DNA of 64,000 bases, from positions 62,001 to 126,000 of the forward strand of contig CAJJAK010000004.1 of assembly GCA_905182165.1 (NCBI GenBank). The letters run 5' to 3'. The notes beneath the pieces are model-generated. The model was not told where the DNA came from. It was given only the letters and a program-made list of their open reading frames with translations, and did no database searches. This document shows, in pieces, positions 19,393-30,029 of this stretch; positions within the stretch are counted from its first letter, which is position 1, and each line of letters starts with the position of its first letter. Source of the stretch: an uncultured Paracoccaceae bacterium. Lineage in GTDB: Bacteria; Pseudomonadota; Alphaproteobacteria; Rhodobacterales; Rhodobacteraceae. The position numbers and the translations under genes were made by a program.

Positions 19393-19536
19393 ATGTGAGG
19401 TTTAGTAATCGAATATATTTTTATTTTAGGAACAATTGTTGCCTGTGCGAGGTCTAGTAATGATGGCGATTATCTATTATCCGTAATAGAAATACGAGAA
19501 TCTGGAGAAATATTACTTAATAATAATTCAACTTAA
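19393..19536 (+). other. Possible small lipoprotein ORF interrupted by TGA
   Basis: The 317-bp gap between the amidinotransferase and pmbA holds no intact gene. One frame reads ATG-TGA-GGT and then runs open for 45 codons, encoding a hydrophobic stretch with a lipobox-like IVAC followed by ARSSNDGDYLLSVIEIRESG. If the second codon were TGG this would be a 47-residue lipoprotein. There is no other start codon in the frame, and I recognise no family. It may be a misread base or chance; the rest of the gap is AT-rich with nothing visible. Confidence 0.2.
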
Positions 19537-19602
19537 TAATATAATACATTTGATTTTATTATTTAAAAGTAAAATAACCCAAAAAAGTGAAAGACATGAT
19601 TT

Positions 19603-20949
19603 GTGACTCATGATTTAGAATTTATCGCTAATACTCTTTTAGAAATGTCTAAAAAAGCAGGCGCAGACTCAGCAGAAGCAATTATTTTAGAACAGGAGTC
19701 TCTTAGCGTGGATACCCTTAATGGTTCTCTTGAGTCCCTAGAGCGGTCCGAGGGCATTGATGTGGGCTTGAGAGTAATTTTAAATAATAGGCAAGCCTGC
19801 ATTTCTTCATCTGATATTCGAGAAGTTACTATGCAGAAAATGGTAGAGCGCTCTTTAGCAATGGCGAGGGAAGCCCCGCAGGATGATGATGTCCTATTGG
19901 CGGCACGACACAAAATTGCAAAAAATTGGGATTTAAATTCGCTAGACTTGATTGATGAGAAAATAATGGTTGAGCCAGATTGTATTAAAGACTGGGCTGA
20001 TGAAGCTGAAGCTGAAGCAAAAACAGTTAAAGGTGTAACACAAGTCCAATCATCTAGCGCGAGCGTGGGAATGGTAAATTCATATTTAGCCACCTCAAAT
20101 GGTTTTTCGGCGGGATACTCTCGTAGCAGTGCAAACATTTCATGTGTTTCTATTTCTGGAAAAGGGTTAGAAATGGAACGGGATTATGCTTATGAAGGGC
20201 GGGTTTATGCTTCTGATTTACCCGCACCCTCTACTATCGGTTTGTTGTCAGGACAAAGGGCTGTAGAGCGGTTTGGTTCAAAAAAAGCTCCTACAGGTAA
20301 CTACCCTGTTATTTATGATGAAAGAATTTCAAACACACTAATAGGTCATTTTTTGAATGCAATTAATGGGTCCTCTATTGTCAGAGGTTCAAGTTGGCTA
20401 AGAGGGTCTATGGACGCAGAAATATTTCCTAAAGATATATCAATTATAGAAAACCCACTGAAAGCAAGGTGTTTTAGTTCCAGGCCATTTGATTCGGAGG
20501 GATTAAAGACATATTCGAAAACAATCGTTTCAGACGGTATATTAAAAACATGGCTGTTAGACCTGTCTTGTGGTAAAAAATTAAATTTAGATAGTACGGC
20601 CAATGCTGTCCGGTCAATATCATCCCCTCCTACGCCTGGCATTACAAACATTACATTCACTAATGGCTCAAAGAGCAAATTAGATTTGATGAATAATATG
20701 GGTACTGGTCTAATCATAACGGCTATGATTGGTTTGACTATTAATCCAATTACAGGTGATTATTCTCGAGGCGTGTCTGGATTTTGGCTAGAAAATGGAG
20801 AGATTCAGTATCCAGTCAATGAATGTACAGTTGCCGGAAATTTAAAAGACATATTTAAAAGTATTATACCAGCCAACGATGCAAGAAATCATTTAAGCTT
20901 TTCAGTACCATCACTATTGGTAGAAGGTTTGAAAATTGCTGGAAAATAA
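19603..20949 (+). CDS. pmbA: Metalloprotease-like PmbA/TldE
   Basis: A 448-residue TldE/PmbA family protein, partner of TldD in a heterodimeric cytoplasmic protease that matures modified peptides and degrades unfolded ones. Family blocks include the N-terminal AGADSAEAIILEQESLSVDTLNGSLESLERSEG, the LRVILNNRQA strand, and the C-terminal TGLIITAMIGLTINPITGDYSRGVSGFWLENGEI. PmbA lacks the zinc HExxxH of TldD, and none is seen here. The start is GTG. The gene is intact and overlaps the next gene by up to 14 nt, an arrangement seen in Rhodobacterales. Confidence 0.92.
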   Translation: MTHDLEFIANTLLEMSKKAGADSAEAIILEQESLSVDTLNGSLESLERSEGIDVGLRVILNNRQACISSSDIREVTMQKMVERSLAMAREAPQDDDVLLAARHKIAKNWDLNSLDLIDEKIMVEPDCIKDWADEAEAEAKTVKGVTQVQSSSASVGMVNSYLATSNGFSAGYSRSSANISCVSISGKGLEMERDYAYEGRVYASDLPAPSTIGLLSGQRAVERFGSKKAPTGNYPVIYDERISNTLIGHFLNAINGSSIVRGSSWLRGSMDAEIFPKDISIIENPLKARCFSSRPFDSEGLKTYSKTIVSDGILKTWLLDLSCGKKLNLDSTANAVRSISSPPTPGITNITFTNGSKSKLDLMNNMGTGLIITAMIGLTINPITGDYSRGVSGFWLENGEIQYPVNECTVAGNLKDIFKSIIPANDARNHLSFSVPSLLVEGLKIAGK

Positions 20950-21625
20950 TCTTATGTTATTACTTGAGGCGGCTGATGCTGCTGGTCAAATAGCACGCAA
21001 ATTTTTTAGAAAAAATCCAAAAGTCTGGGATAAAGATTTAGACCAGGGACCTGTTACTGAAGCTGATATAAAAATTAACGACATGTTAATAAAAAAATTG
21101 CAATCTGCACGTCCAGAATATGGATGGTTATCTGAAGAAACAGAGGATGATCAAGGTAGGCTCTCAAAAGATTATGTGTTTATTATTGATCCTATAGATG
21201 GAACAAGATCATTTATTGATGGGCATGAGAATTATGCCTGTGCTTTGGGAATTTCTTTTAAAGGACGAATGCAAACAGCAGTTGTTCAAATGCCTAGTTT
21301 AAATAAAACGTTTTGGGCAAATGTTGGACAGGGTGCATATGAAAACGGCAAGAAAATCACTGTAAGTACCCAAATGGATATTAATCAGTCCAGCTTATTA
21401 ACGGCTAAACCTCATTTGGACCCGTCTTTATGGCCGGGAGGTGTTCCTCCAGTAAAACAGGCCTACCGGAGCTCTTTGGCTTATCGTTTATGCCTTGCGG
21501 CAAACGGTTCTTTTGATGTTGCTGAACCAAGGGCTTGTGAATGGGATATAGCAGCAGGTGATTTAATCGTCAGAGAAGCTGGTGGAACAGTAACAGATAG
21601 GTTGGGAGACGACTTACATTCTTAA
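20936..21625 (+). CDS. Inositol monophosphatase family protein
   Basis: Li+-sensitive phosphatase superfamily member of about 230 residues. Motifs: TEADIKINDML, WLSEETEDD, the DPIDGTRSFIDG metal-binding loop and WDIAAGDLIVREAGG. Substrate could be inositol-1-phosphate, PAP or histidinol phosphate; family membership alone does not decide. The start may be the TTG used here, overlapping pmbA, or an ATG at 20954. The C-terminal GDDLHS ends abruptly; restoring one A near 21616 gives DLTF and a stop at 21651, so a small frameshift is likely. Confidence 0.8.
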   Translation: MLENNLMLLLEAADAAGQIARKFFRKNPKVWDKDLDQGPVTEADIKINDMLIKKLQSARPEYGWLSEETEDDQGRLSKDYVFIIDPIDGTRSFIDGHENYACALGISFKGRMQTAVVQMPSLNKTFWANVGQGAYENGKKITVSTQMDINQSSLLTAKPHLDPSLWPGGVPPVKQAYRSSLAYRLCLAANGSFDVAEPRACEWDIAAGDLIVREAGGTVTDRLGDDLHS

Positions 21626-21762
21626 AATTTAATCCAATCAAATTAATTTGATTCTCCGGTACATCTAATTTATTAAGCAGACTAAAAAGTTATTTACTAT
21701 TTTCCTTGATGCTCTAAATCGTATATTAACTTTAATTTATAATCTTCTTTTGATTGAGCATA

Positions 21763-22829
21763 ATGAATAAAACACTTGTTGATATATATAATAACAAATT
21801 ATCAAAGCAGTTGATGACCTATGATCGCAATCGATATTGCCCATGCAAAATTACTTGAAAAATTAAATAATAATATCTTGTATATAAAATCTGGATTTTT
21901 ATCAAGAATAAAAAAAGAAAATCCAATAAAAGGTGTTTATTTCTGGGGTGGAGTTGGCCTGGGAAAATCAATGATTATGGATTTGTTTTACGAAAACTCA
22001 GCTATTAAAAAGAAAAAGCGTGTTCATTTTCATGCATTTATGCAGGAGGTTCATGAAGGTATTGCCCGGGATAAGGAAATCTGGTGTAACTGATGCAATT
22101 GAACCCATTGCAAAAAATATTTCAAAGAATGTGAAGCTATTATGTTTTGATGAATTGCAAATAACTGATATTACGGATGCGATGATAGTTGGAAGATTAA
22201 TGGAACTATTAACAAAAAATGGTGTAGTAATAGTTTCCACATCTAACAGGCCTCCAGATGATCTGTATAAAGATGGCTTGAACCGAGACTTATTTTTACC
22301 CTTTATATCCTTTTTGAAGGAAAACCTGGATGTATTTCAATTTTCAGGTGATATTGATTACCGCCAGTTAAGTTTAAGTGAGAAAAAAAGGTTTTTTACA
22401 CCCATAAACCCAAAAAATAAATCTGAAATAAATGCTCTGTGGGGTGAATTAACAGATGGAACCTCAGCTCCTCTAAAATTAAAGGTAAAATCAAGAGAGG
22501 TTATAATACCAGCTTTTTGTAATGGTGTTGGCCGAGCATATTTTAATGATTTGTGTGAAAAACCTTTAGGACCATCTGATTTTCTTGCTATCGCCAAATC
22601 AGTTCGGGTATTAATTATAGAAGAAATACCAAAACTGAGCAGAGAAAAAAATAATCAAGCAAAACGTTTTGTAACTTTAATAGATACTCTTTATGAGCAT
22701 AAAGTTATTTTGATTGCATCGGCTGATGTAAGTCCAGAAAAACTTTATGAAAAGGGAACAGGTTCTTTTGAATTTGAAAGAACAGTATCAAGACTGAAAG
22801 AAATGCAATCAGAAAGTTGGGCGTCTTGA
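21763..22829 (+). CDS. zapE: Cell division protein ZapE / AFG1-like ATPase (frameshifted)
   Basis: AFG1-family P-loop ATPase, inner-membrane-associated, which in E. coli modulates the Z ring. Walker A is YFWGGVGLGKSMIMDLFY, Walker B is LLCFDELQITDITDAM, and the sensor region STSNRPPDDLYKDGLNR is characteristic. Breaks occur near 21820 (between LMTYDRN and AIDIAHAKLLEKL) and near 22070-22090 (between EVHEGIARDKE and the second half). Starting at the ATG at 21763 (MNKTLVDIYNNKLSK) gives about 355 residues, the usual length. It is convergent with the GST gene. Confidence 0.88.
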
Positions 22830-22855
22830 TTTGCAAAAGTTATACTTCTAACAAT

Positions 22856-23440
22856 CTATAATGGTTTGACATTTTTGAATGCATCACGATTTTTCATAAC
22901 CTTTAAATAGTCATCTAATTTTTTTTCGCCGTGATTAAATCCTATATTTTTTGCCCACCGCAAAAGAGTGGTTAACAAAATATCTGGAATTGTAATCTTA
23001 TCACCCATTAAAAATGGACCATTCATTTTATTGGCTAGGTTTTTACAATTTTGGTTAAACTCCCATTCCAGTGAAGTATTAATATTTGGGATACGCATTT
23101 CTTCAGGTAATATAAACGAATGTCTAGCCGCCATCCATAATATCCCATCAATTTCATCATTTATCGAAAAAGTAAAACTATCTTGCACCGCTCGTTCTTT
23201 GGTTCCTGCAGCGTAAGTTAGACTTTTATGTTTATCACCAAGGTAGGTTAAGATGGCCATACTGTCTGATATTATTGTACTATCATCAATGAGCAATGGA
23301 ACTTTTCCAGATGGACTAATTTTTATTAACTCTGTTGATCGAGGCTTCATTGGAATGCCTACATAATCAGCTCCAATTTCTTCTAACATCCAGTACACTC
23401 GAAACGCTCTACTTTTTGTACCACCTATTACTTCATACAT
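22856..23440 (-). CDS. Glutathione S-transferase family protein
   Basis: A 194-residue cytoplasmic GST. The N-terminal thioredoxin-fold half has SRAFRVYWMLEEIGADY, the cis-proline block SGKVPLLIDD and the glutathione gamma-Glu site ISDSMAILTYL. The C-terminal helical half includes GPFLMGDKITIPDILLTTLLRWA. No subclass or substrate can be assigned. The gene is intact and lies 9 nt downstream of holA on the same strand. Confidence 0.88.
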   Translation of the reverse strand: MYEVIGGTKSRAFRVYWMLEEIGADYVGIPMKPRSTELIKISPSGKVPLLIDDSTIISDSMAILTYLGDKHKSLTYAAGTKERAVQDSFTFSINDEIDGILWMAARHSFILPEEMRIPNINTSLEWEFNQNCKNLANKMNGPFLMGDKITIPDILLTTLLRWAKNIGFNHGEKKLDDYLKVMKNRDAFKNVKPL

Positions 23441-23449
23441 TTTTATTCC

Positions 23450-24456
23450 TCATTTTGATACCATCATGGAAATTTTTATTAATGCGCGTTCCATTAAAGC
23501 GCTTTTAGGATCAAGCTTGGATGACCTAAGCCTTAAGTCTGTTTCCATTAGAATTTGAATTGCTCTTTCAAGACGTTTAATCCCCCATTTTTTTGAATTT
23601 GAAATTAATTTATTTCTTCGAGCACCAAAAATGGGTGGTCTTATTTTTAATAACGAAACTTCTCCAACCTTCTGCGTTGATATCATAGACTGCGAGAGTG
23701 TCTAACTACTCCAATGCAAATTGATGTAGGGTTTTGACCTGTAGCAGTTAGTTTTTTCAGCAAAGAGCCAAGATAATTTGTATTTCCAGAGCAGATGGTA
23801 TCTATTATTTCTTCCAGCTCTGTTTCCATAGAGATATTTGTACATTCCAATATGTCTTCATAAGAAATTGGAGAGCTATCATTCATTTTGTAAAGAGTAA
23901 TTTTTTCCAAAAGTTGTTTAAATTCGTTTAGTTCTATTGTTAGCCCTAGCTGTGCCAAGTCTTTTTTAATTTCAACGCCATTTATGCCAGCTTTTTCAAT
24001 AAGTGAGCTTATTTCTTGCATCGTTGGCGGTTCTTGGTAAACACCGATAGAAAGAGCATTTTTGTTATTTTCAAATAATTTCCGTAATTTAGACCGTGAT
24101 GGTAAAAAACCAGCTGTCACAATTAAAAAAGCATCACCTTGCTTATAATTAAAGATTATTTCTTCAATTAAACCGACTAACCCATCTGTGCAGTTTTCAA
24201 TGAGGACTAGGCGCGGGCCAGGAAAAAAACCAATGGCCTTAATGGCGTCGGTAGCTAATGATTTATTTTTTCGCAATTCGGCTGCTGTAATTTCGGTTAA
24301 GCGCATTTCATCATTTGCATTATTACCGACCAGCTTTGATTTAATATGTTTATATTTATCTTTTATTTTTAAATTAGGCTCACCGTGTAAAAGCAAAGCG
24401 GGCACAGGCTTTGGGTCGATACAGTATTTTATTGCATTTTGTCCAGTAAGTTTCAT
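23450..24456 (-). CDS. holA: DNA polymerase III delta subunit HolA (frameshifted)
   Basis: Clamp-loader delta subunit, which opens the beta sliding clamp. N-terminal half: PVPALLLHGEPNLKIKDKY, FFPGPRLVLIENCTD, FLIVTAGFLPSRSKLRKLFEN, then a C-terminal helical domain. The first frame stops near 23685 after VVRHSRSL; the next frame continues LLKIRPPIFGARRNKLISN and WGIKRLERAIQILMETDLRLRSSKLDPKSALMERALIKIS. Corrected length is about 335 residues. The ATG at 24456 overlaps the lptE stop (ATGA), so the two are translationally coupled. Confidence 0.87.
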
Positions 24457-24939
24457 TTGATCCAATCAAAATTTGCATGATAAAGATCAGTTAAAACTGC
24501 CTGCGATAACAAGCTGGCTAATCGTTTTTTTGCATTTTTCTTTGAAGCTTTATTTGCAACAATTGATTCACCTACATCATAAGACACTATTTCTTTAACG
24601 GTAAATTTATATTCATGATCATTATCTATGATTTTACAATGAATCAGTCCAATAAGATCCATCCTTGTTTCTTTATTAGACGATGAAAAACTATACTTAT
24701 TTTCAGAAATCTCTATTTCAGTGATAAGATTTAAGTCTTTTTTTGCTACCAAAATCATTAAGAGCAAACCTTAGATTTTGAGCTAGGTAAAAACCAATGT
24801 CAGTATCAATATTTTCTACAGAAACTTTGTTCTCTAGTGGACGGTCTTTTAAATTTGATTGATAAATTGGCTTTAAATTACATGACGATACCATAATAGC
24901 AGTAGTTATTAGGAAGATAGTTTCTTTATAAAACGACAT
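24453..24939 (-). CDS. lptE: LPS assembly lipoprotein LptE (frameshifted)
   Basis: Outer-membrane lipoprotein that plugs LptD. The signal peptide ends in a lipobox (VSSC, Cys at residue ~20), followed by NLKPIYQ, matching the LptE GFxPxY-type start. The first frame breaks near 24740 after [10 protein letters not shown]; the second frame gives [19 protein letters not shown] and ends HANFDWIK. Corrected length is about 162 residues. Assignment rests on the lipobox, length and the leuS-lptE-holA order typical of alphaproteobacteria. It overlaps the leuS end by 14 nt and holA by 4 nt. Confidence 0.8.
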
Positions 24940-27487
24940 TTACTATTCGCCCTGGAACCACAATTACTTTTCTAGGCAGTGCTCCATTCAATATTTTTTT
25001 TATATTCTCATCTGCAAGAGCTAATGACTCAATCTCTTTTTTTTCTAGTGACTTTGAAAGTGTTATTAAAGATCTCCTTTTGCCATTCACCTGAATAGCT
25101 ATGGTTACATCATCACTTTCTAATAATTCCCTATTTGCTTTTGGCCATGGAGACTTGCTTATTAATTCTAATTCTCCAAGAGCTTCCCACATTTCTTCTG
25201 CGATATGGGGAGTAAAAGGCATCATTAGCTTTGATAAAACTTTCAAAGCGCTTATTTTGGCCCCAGAACCTGCTTTGGACTTACTTATCGTATTTGTTAG
25301 ATCATATAGGTTTGCTATAGATTTGTTGAAAGAAAAGCTCTCAATCCCTTTAGTGACTTCATTGATGGACTGATGCACTGACCTTTCCAGAATTAAGTCC
25401 TCATTATTTTTACTCGTGGTATCATTTTTGGCATCGACTACTAGTCGCCAAACTTTATTTAAATGCTTCCAAGAAGCCTCTACGCCTGACGTTGTCCACT
25501 CTACATCCCTCTCTGGTGGGCTATCAGACATAACAAACCAACGGGCAGTATCTGCCCCATACTGATCAATAATATCTTGAGGATCGATGACATTTTTTTT
25601 GGATTTTGACATTTTAATTGTAGGACCAACGAATGCTTCCTTACCGGTTCCTTTTACCAAAATTTTATTATTTTTTTTGTGAACCTCATCTGGAGAATAC
25701 CAAACCTTCCTCTTTGTGCTGGAGGCCTCTGGTATTGAGTAGGTTTCATGGGTAACCATTCCCTGAGTAAAGAGAGCATTAAATGGCTCAATTGCTTTTT
25801 TCGGCAAATGGTTAGTTAAATTCATGGCACGAGCAAAAAATCTTGAGTATAATAAATGCAAAATAGCGTGCTCCACACCTCCAATATATTGATCTACATT
25901 CATCCAGTAACTTGCTTCTTGATTATCAACAGGGGTATTTGACCTTGGGGATGTGAAGCGAGCAAAGTACCAGGAAGAATCTATGAACGTATCCATAGTA
26001 TCTGTTTCTCTTTTGGCCTTACCGCCGCAACTTGGGCAAGAACAATTTCGCCATATAGAGTGCCTATCTAACGGGTTTCCAGGTTTGTCAAATGTGATAT
26101 CTTTTGGAAGTTTGATTGGTAAATTTTCTTTCTTTTCTGGTACGGCACCACATTTTTCACAATGTACAACTGGTATGGGGCAGCCCCAATAGCGCTGTCT
26201 ACTAGCTCCCCAATCACGTAACCTGTATTGTGTTATAGACTTTCCCCACCCGGTATCTTCGGCAAGCTTTATAGTTAAATCGATAGCTTCTTCACCTGAT
26301 GCCTTTGTAATTCCAGTAAAATGGTCAACCCACTCAACTATTTCAGTTTTTGGAGGAACAAACGCATTCTCTTGTACCTTTATTTTATTTTCTATGGAGA
26401 AGAAGGTATCTATTATTGGTAAACTATATTTTATTGCAAATTCTAAATCTCGTTGATCATGTGCGGGGCAAGCAAAAATAGCACCAGTTCCATAATCCAT
26501 TAAAATAAAGTTTGCTATCCAAATTGGAGTAGATTCGCCCGTTATTGGATGAATACAAGTTAATCCAGTATCAAAGCCAATTTTTTCTGCTTTATCCATG
26601 TCCTGTTGTGATGTTCCTGAATGCCTACATTTGGCATTAAAAGAAAGAACGTCTTTATTACTCTTCTCTAGATCCTTTGATAGTGGATGGTCTGGTGAGA
26701 TGCCTATAAAACTTGCGCCCAATAGTGTATCTGGTCGTGTAGTAAATACCTTTATCTCAGAAAAACCGTTATATTTTTGTGTCACTGGAAACTTAATTTC
26801 CAACCCAACTGATTTTCCAATCCAGTTAGCTTGCATTGTTTTTACTTTTTCAGGCCAATTATCCAGATTATCTAATGCATTTAATAATTCTTCAGAATAG
26901 TCTCTAATTTTAAAAAACCATTGTGTTAATTCTTTTCGCTCGACGAGTGCGCCTGACCTCCAGCCCCGACCGCTTTCAACTTGTTCATTTGCCAATACTG
27001 TCATGTCTACAGGATCCCAATTAACATAATTCTCTTTTGCGATAGGCCAAACCTTTTGCCATCATATCAATAAACATTGCCTGTTGGTGGCCGTAGTACT
27101 CTGGATCGCACGTTGCGAATTCTCGCGACCAATCAATGGAAAGACCCAAAGGTAGCATTTGAGCACGCATGTCGGCAATATTTTGGTATGTCCAGTCGCC
27201 TGGATGTATACCTTTTGCTATCGCTGCATTTTCTGCAGGTAAACCAAAAGCATCCCAACCCATTGGGTGTAAAACATTAAATCCTTTGTGCCGTTTATAA
27301 CGCGCTACAACATCTCCCATCGTATAGTTTCTGACATGACCCATATGAATTCTACCAGAAGGATAAGGGAACATCTCTAATACATAATATTTATTTTGCT
27401 TTCATCACGCTTTGCACAAAATATTTGTGAACTTTCCCACTTTTTTTGCCATTTTGGCTCTGATATTTTCGAATTATATCGAGACAT
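24926..27487 (-). CDS. leuS: Leucyl-tRNA synthetase LeuS (frameshifted)
   Basis: Class I aminoacyl-tRNA synthetase charging tRNA-Leu. HIGH-type motif: [19 protein letters not shown] motif: [20 protein letters not shown]. The editing domain has the [13 protein letters not shown] and [15 protein letters not shown] blocks; a zinc-ribbon-like [16 protein letters not shown] and CSCPSCGG are also present. The true start is ATG at 27487 ([18 protein letters not shown]). The frame breaks near 27385 (one A lost) and near 27025 (one A gained in AAAA). Corrected length is about 854 residues. The presence of both a gain and a loss in one essential gene argues for sequencing error. Confidence 0.95.
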
Positions 27488-27547
27488 TATTATTCCTCTA
27501 TTGATAGCATTATCGTTGAGTAAAATTCAAAATTTATTAATGCATAA

Positions 27548-28043
27548 TCATAATTTGTCATCATTAATGCGGAGTTGCCTGGCTCTACTTAAGAATCGCA
27601 TTCTCAATGGTTCTTATGATTTTTGGATCAACTGCCCCACTTTTTTTGAACAATGTAACTTTTAGAGATCGTGCATCTAATGATGGATCTTGTATGTATA
27701 CTGTTGCTCGATATTCTGTGCTCGTTCCTGGTGGTTTTCCCCAACCTGTTGTTATAATCCCTGAAAATGGATCTGCGCCCTCAATAGGTAGGAAACTTAA
27801 AATTTCGAGCGATGCCTTCCAAATATACCTATTAACTTTAAGAACGGTCTCAGAGCTATTTCTATTTGAGAAAAGATCAAACACACCACCATTTTTGCCT
27901 TCAATGTTTGCAGGATTTACATTAAATGTAGAAACTTCATTAGCTGCCTTTTCTGGCTTATTAGTTAACAAACTTCCAACACCACAACTACTCAGAATGA
28001 TAACAGCAATCCCACAAATGCTTAGATTTTTAATTGCTAACAA
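27548..28043 (-). CDS. DUF3576 lipoprotein (frameshifted at 3' end)
   Basis: A small lipoprotein of the DUF3576 family, which in alphaproteobacteria sits just upstream of leuS. Signal peptide with lipobox LSSC, then conserved VNRYIWKASLEILSFLPIEGADPFSGIITTGWG. Function unknown; probably periplasmic or outer-membrane. A TTG at 28043 with GGAG six bases upstream is the likely start (another TTG lies at 28055). One extra base near 27585-27600 hides the real tail SRARQLRINDDKL, which stops at 27548-27550. Likely cotranscribed with leuS-lptE-holA. Confidence 0.83.
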
Positions 28044-28291
28044 TATAATCTCCAATTATCTTTTAATAGTGGTATAAACGTCAATATGCCATTGCTTCAA
28101 GTCCATAGTTGATAAGTTAGTATGGTTTTAGATGTTTTCCTTAGTGTGGCTTCTTGGCATCACATCATTATTTCATTCATATAAAAAGCTAGACTTGCTT
28201 GACCCTGCATCAATAAAAGTGGATTTATTATTCAACTCAGTTTGGATTCCCTGAATTGAGGCGCAGTAATAACTTCAATCGAGGGAAAATA

Positions 28292-29246
28292 ATGAAAAAA
28301 ATTCTTCTTACTACTTCTGCTCTAACCCTGCTTGCAGGCGCAGCAGCAGCAGACGTTTCTGTAGGTGGCTATGCCCGTATGGTGTAAGTCCATACTGCTG
28401 ATGGAGCACGACTACAAATTACTCTACGTAACCAAATCACATTTACTGGTTCGGCAACAACAGATGGTGGCCTAACTTTAGGTACATGGACTCGTTACCG
28501 TCATTCAGCAGCGCAAGTAAGTTTGCTGGACTAGGCGCATTCTCTGCTCCACGTCTATCTATTTCAAATGGCGCAATGACATTGACAGCTGGTAATGCTG
28601 GCTGGTGCTATTAATGCAAACTCTGGCATGTGGGGCTGTGGCACAGTAATGTGGGGTTGTGCTGACGTAGTTGGTTCATGGGATTGGGCATCTACTTCTT
28701 CTACAGGAACTGGTCCAAACGTTGTACGTTTAGACATGGCTCTAGGTGGAGCAAGTGTTTCTCTTTCTGGCGGCAATGACAACGACACAGAAGCTTCTGT
28801 TTCAATGTCATTAGGCGGTGGTCCGTTGGTGTTGGTTATGACGCTGGTCAGCAACAGCAGCAGTAGCCGCTAGTAGCAGTGATGCAGTAGCCGCGATACT
28901 GACGGTGCGAATCAGCAGCAGTTGCAGCAGTAGCAGCAGTCAGACAGCAGTTGCAGCAGACATAGCAAGATCAACTATATCTATCAACTATTCCGGCACA
29001 ATGGGCGGAATGGGTGTTGGTGTTAGAATGTCACAATCTAACGGCTCAACTGGATATATGGCTAACGTAAGTGCACCTATGGGTGCAGGTAGTGTTTATG
29101 TTTTTGCTGGTAAAACTCTAGGTCAGTCAAACAACTATGGACTACGTTATAACCAGTCTCTAGGTGGCGGTGCTTCAATGCAAGCTGGTGCTACTAGTGC
29201 TGGTGGCGCAACAACAGTTGGTGCTGGTGTAGCATTCGGATTCTAA
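28292..29246 (+). CDS. Rhodobacter-type outer-membrane porin (multiple frameshifts)
   Basis: General-diffusion porin. The signal peptide MKKILLTTSALTLLAGAAAA is followed by DVSVGGYARM, and the protein ends GATTVGAGVAFGF with the C-terminal Phe needed for outer-membrane insertion. Typical porin text in between includes QITFTGSATTDGGLTLGTWTRYRHSAA and ALGGASVSLSGGNDNDTEASVSMSLGGG. At least five frame changes are needed between 28380 and 28985. A tract at 28849-28962 is built of GCA/CAG/AGC triplets that would encode an Ala/Val/Ser-rich loop in the porin frame. GAGGGA lies 6 nt before the ATG, and a strong terminator follows. It is either badly sequenced or truly degraded. Confidence 0.75.
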
Positions 29247-29269
29247 TTTATTAGAATTATTTGTTAAAG

Positions 29270-29297
29270 AAAGAGCGGGATTTTCCCGCTCTTTTTT
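29270..29297 (+). terminator. Intrinsic terminator after porin
   Basis: An 11-bp perfect stem (AAAGAGCGGGA pairing with TCCCGCTCTTT, loop TTT) is followed at once by a run of T residues. It starts 24 nt after the porin stop, as expected for a highly expressed single-gene porin transcript. Confidence 0.9.
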
Positions 29298-29371
29298 ATT
29301 TGTGTAACTATTTATTTGAAAACAATTTATAATAAATACAAACTATTTAATTTTAGAGATTTTTATAAAAT

Positions 29372-30029
29372 ATGAATTTATCAAAAGTGAAAAGACTCAA
29401 TAAGTAACTTGGAATCTGAGTGCAAAAAGAAAACTAGGTTCAGTTCAATTAATTGCTGTCTCAAAAGTTCAGCCAAATGAAAAGAATAAAAGTTGTCTTA
29501 GAAAGGTCAAAGAATTTTTGGGGAAAATAGAGTTCAAGAAGCTTTGGGTAAATGGCCTGGTTTCAGAAACAATTATGATAATATTGAGCTTCATTTGATT
29601 GGCCCATTGCAAACTAATAAAGCCCGTCAGGCTTTTGAGCTTTTTAACGTTATTCAAACATTGGACCGCGTTAAATTAGCAAGATCGTTTGCAAGTTTGG
29701 CTCAAGAAAAAGGATCCTGTCCAGAGTTATTTATACAGGTTAATACTGGAGAAGAACCTCAAAAAGCAGGCATTTTTCCTGAACAACTTGATTCATTCAT
29801 TAAGGAATGTAGATCAATGGATCTTCCAATTGAGGGGCTTATGTGTATTCCACCAATAGATGAAGAACCTTCGTTACACTTTTCTTTATTAAAAAAACTG
29901 CAAGAACGAAATGATGTTAAATCACTATCAATGGGAATGAGTTCAGATTTTGAAACGGCCATTGCTTTTGGTGCTACACATGTTCGTGTTGGTTCTGCCA
30001 TTTTTGGTGAACGTATTCCTACGCCTTAA
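29372..30029 (+). CDS. YggS family pyridoxal-phosphate homeostasis protein (frameshifted)
   Basis: PLP-binding alanine-racemase-fold protein of the YggS/PLPBP family, controlling free PLP. Start at the ATG in MNLSKVKR; the PLP lysine is in LIAVSKVQP. Several breaks between 29405 and 29545 separate this from FGENRVQEA, then a long clean frame runs HLIGPLQTNKARQAFELFNVIQTLD, QVNTGEEPQKAGI, SMGMSSDFETAIAFGATHVRVGSAIFG. Corrected length is about 219 residues, the family size. Its end overlaps that of the L,D-transpeptidase gene by 11 nt (convergent). Confidence 0.88.

Noticed and set aside
19393..19398. TGA read as tryptophan (altered genetic code)
   Set aside because: Many intact genes here end in TGA (for example mutY and the lptE/holA overlap), and reading through would wrongly extend them.
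28564..28854. Proline-rich open frame on the minus strand within the porin
   Set aside because: It arises from the Gly/Ala-rich porin sequence read backward and has no support of its own.
28849..28962. CRISPR-like or tandem repeat array
   Set aside because: The repeats are imperfect triplets without spacers and lie inside the porin coding region.
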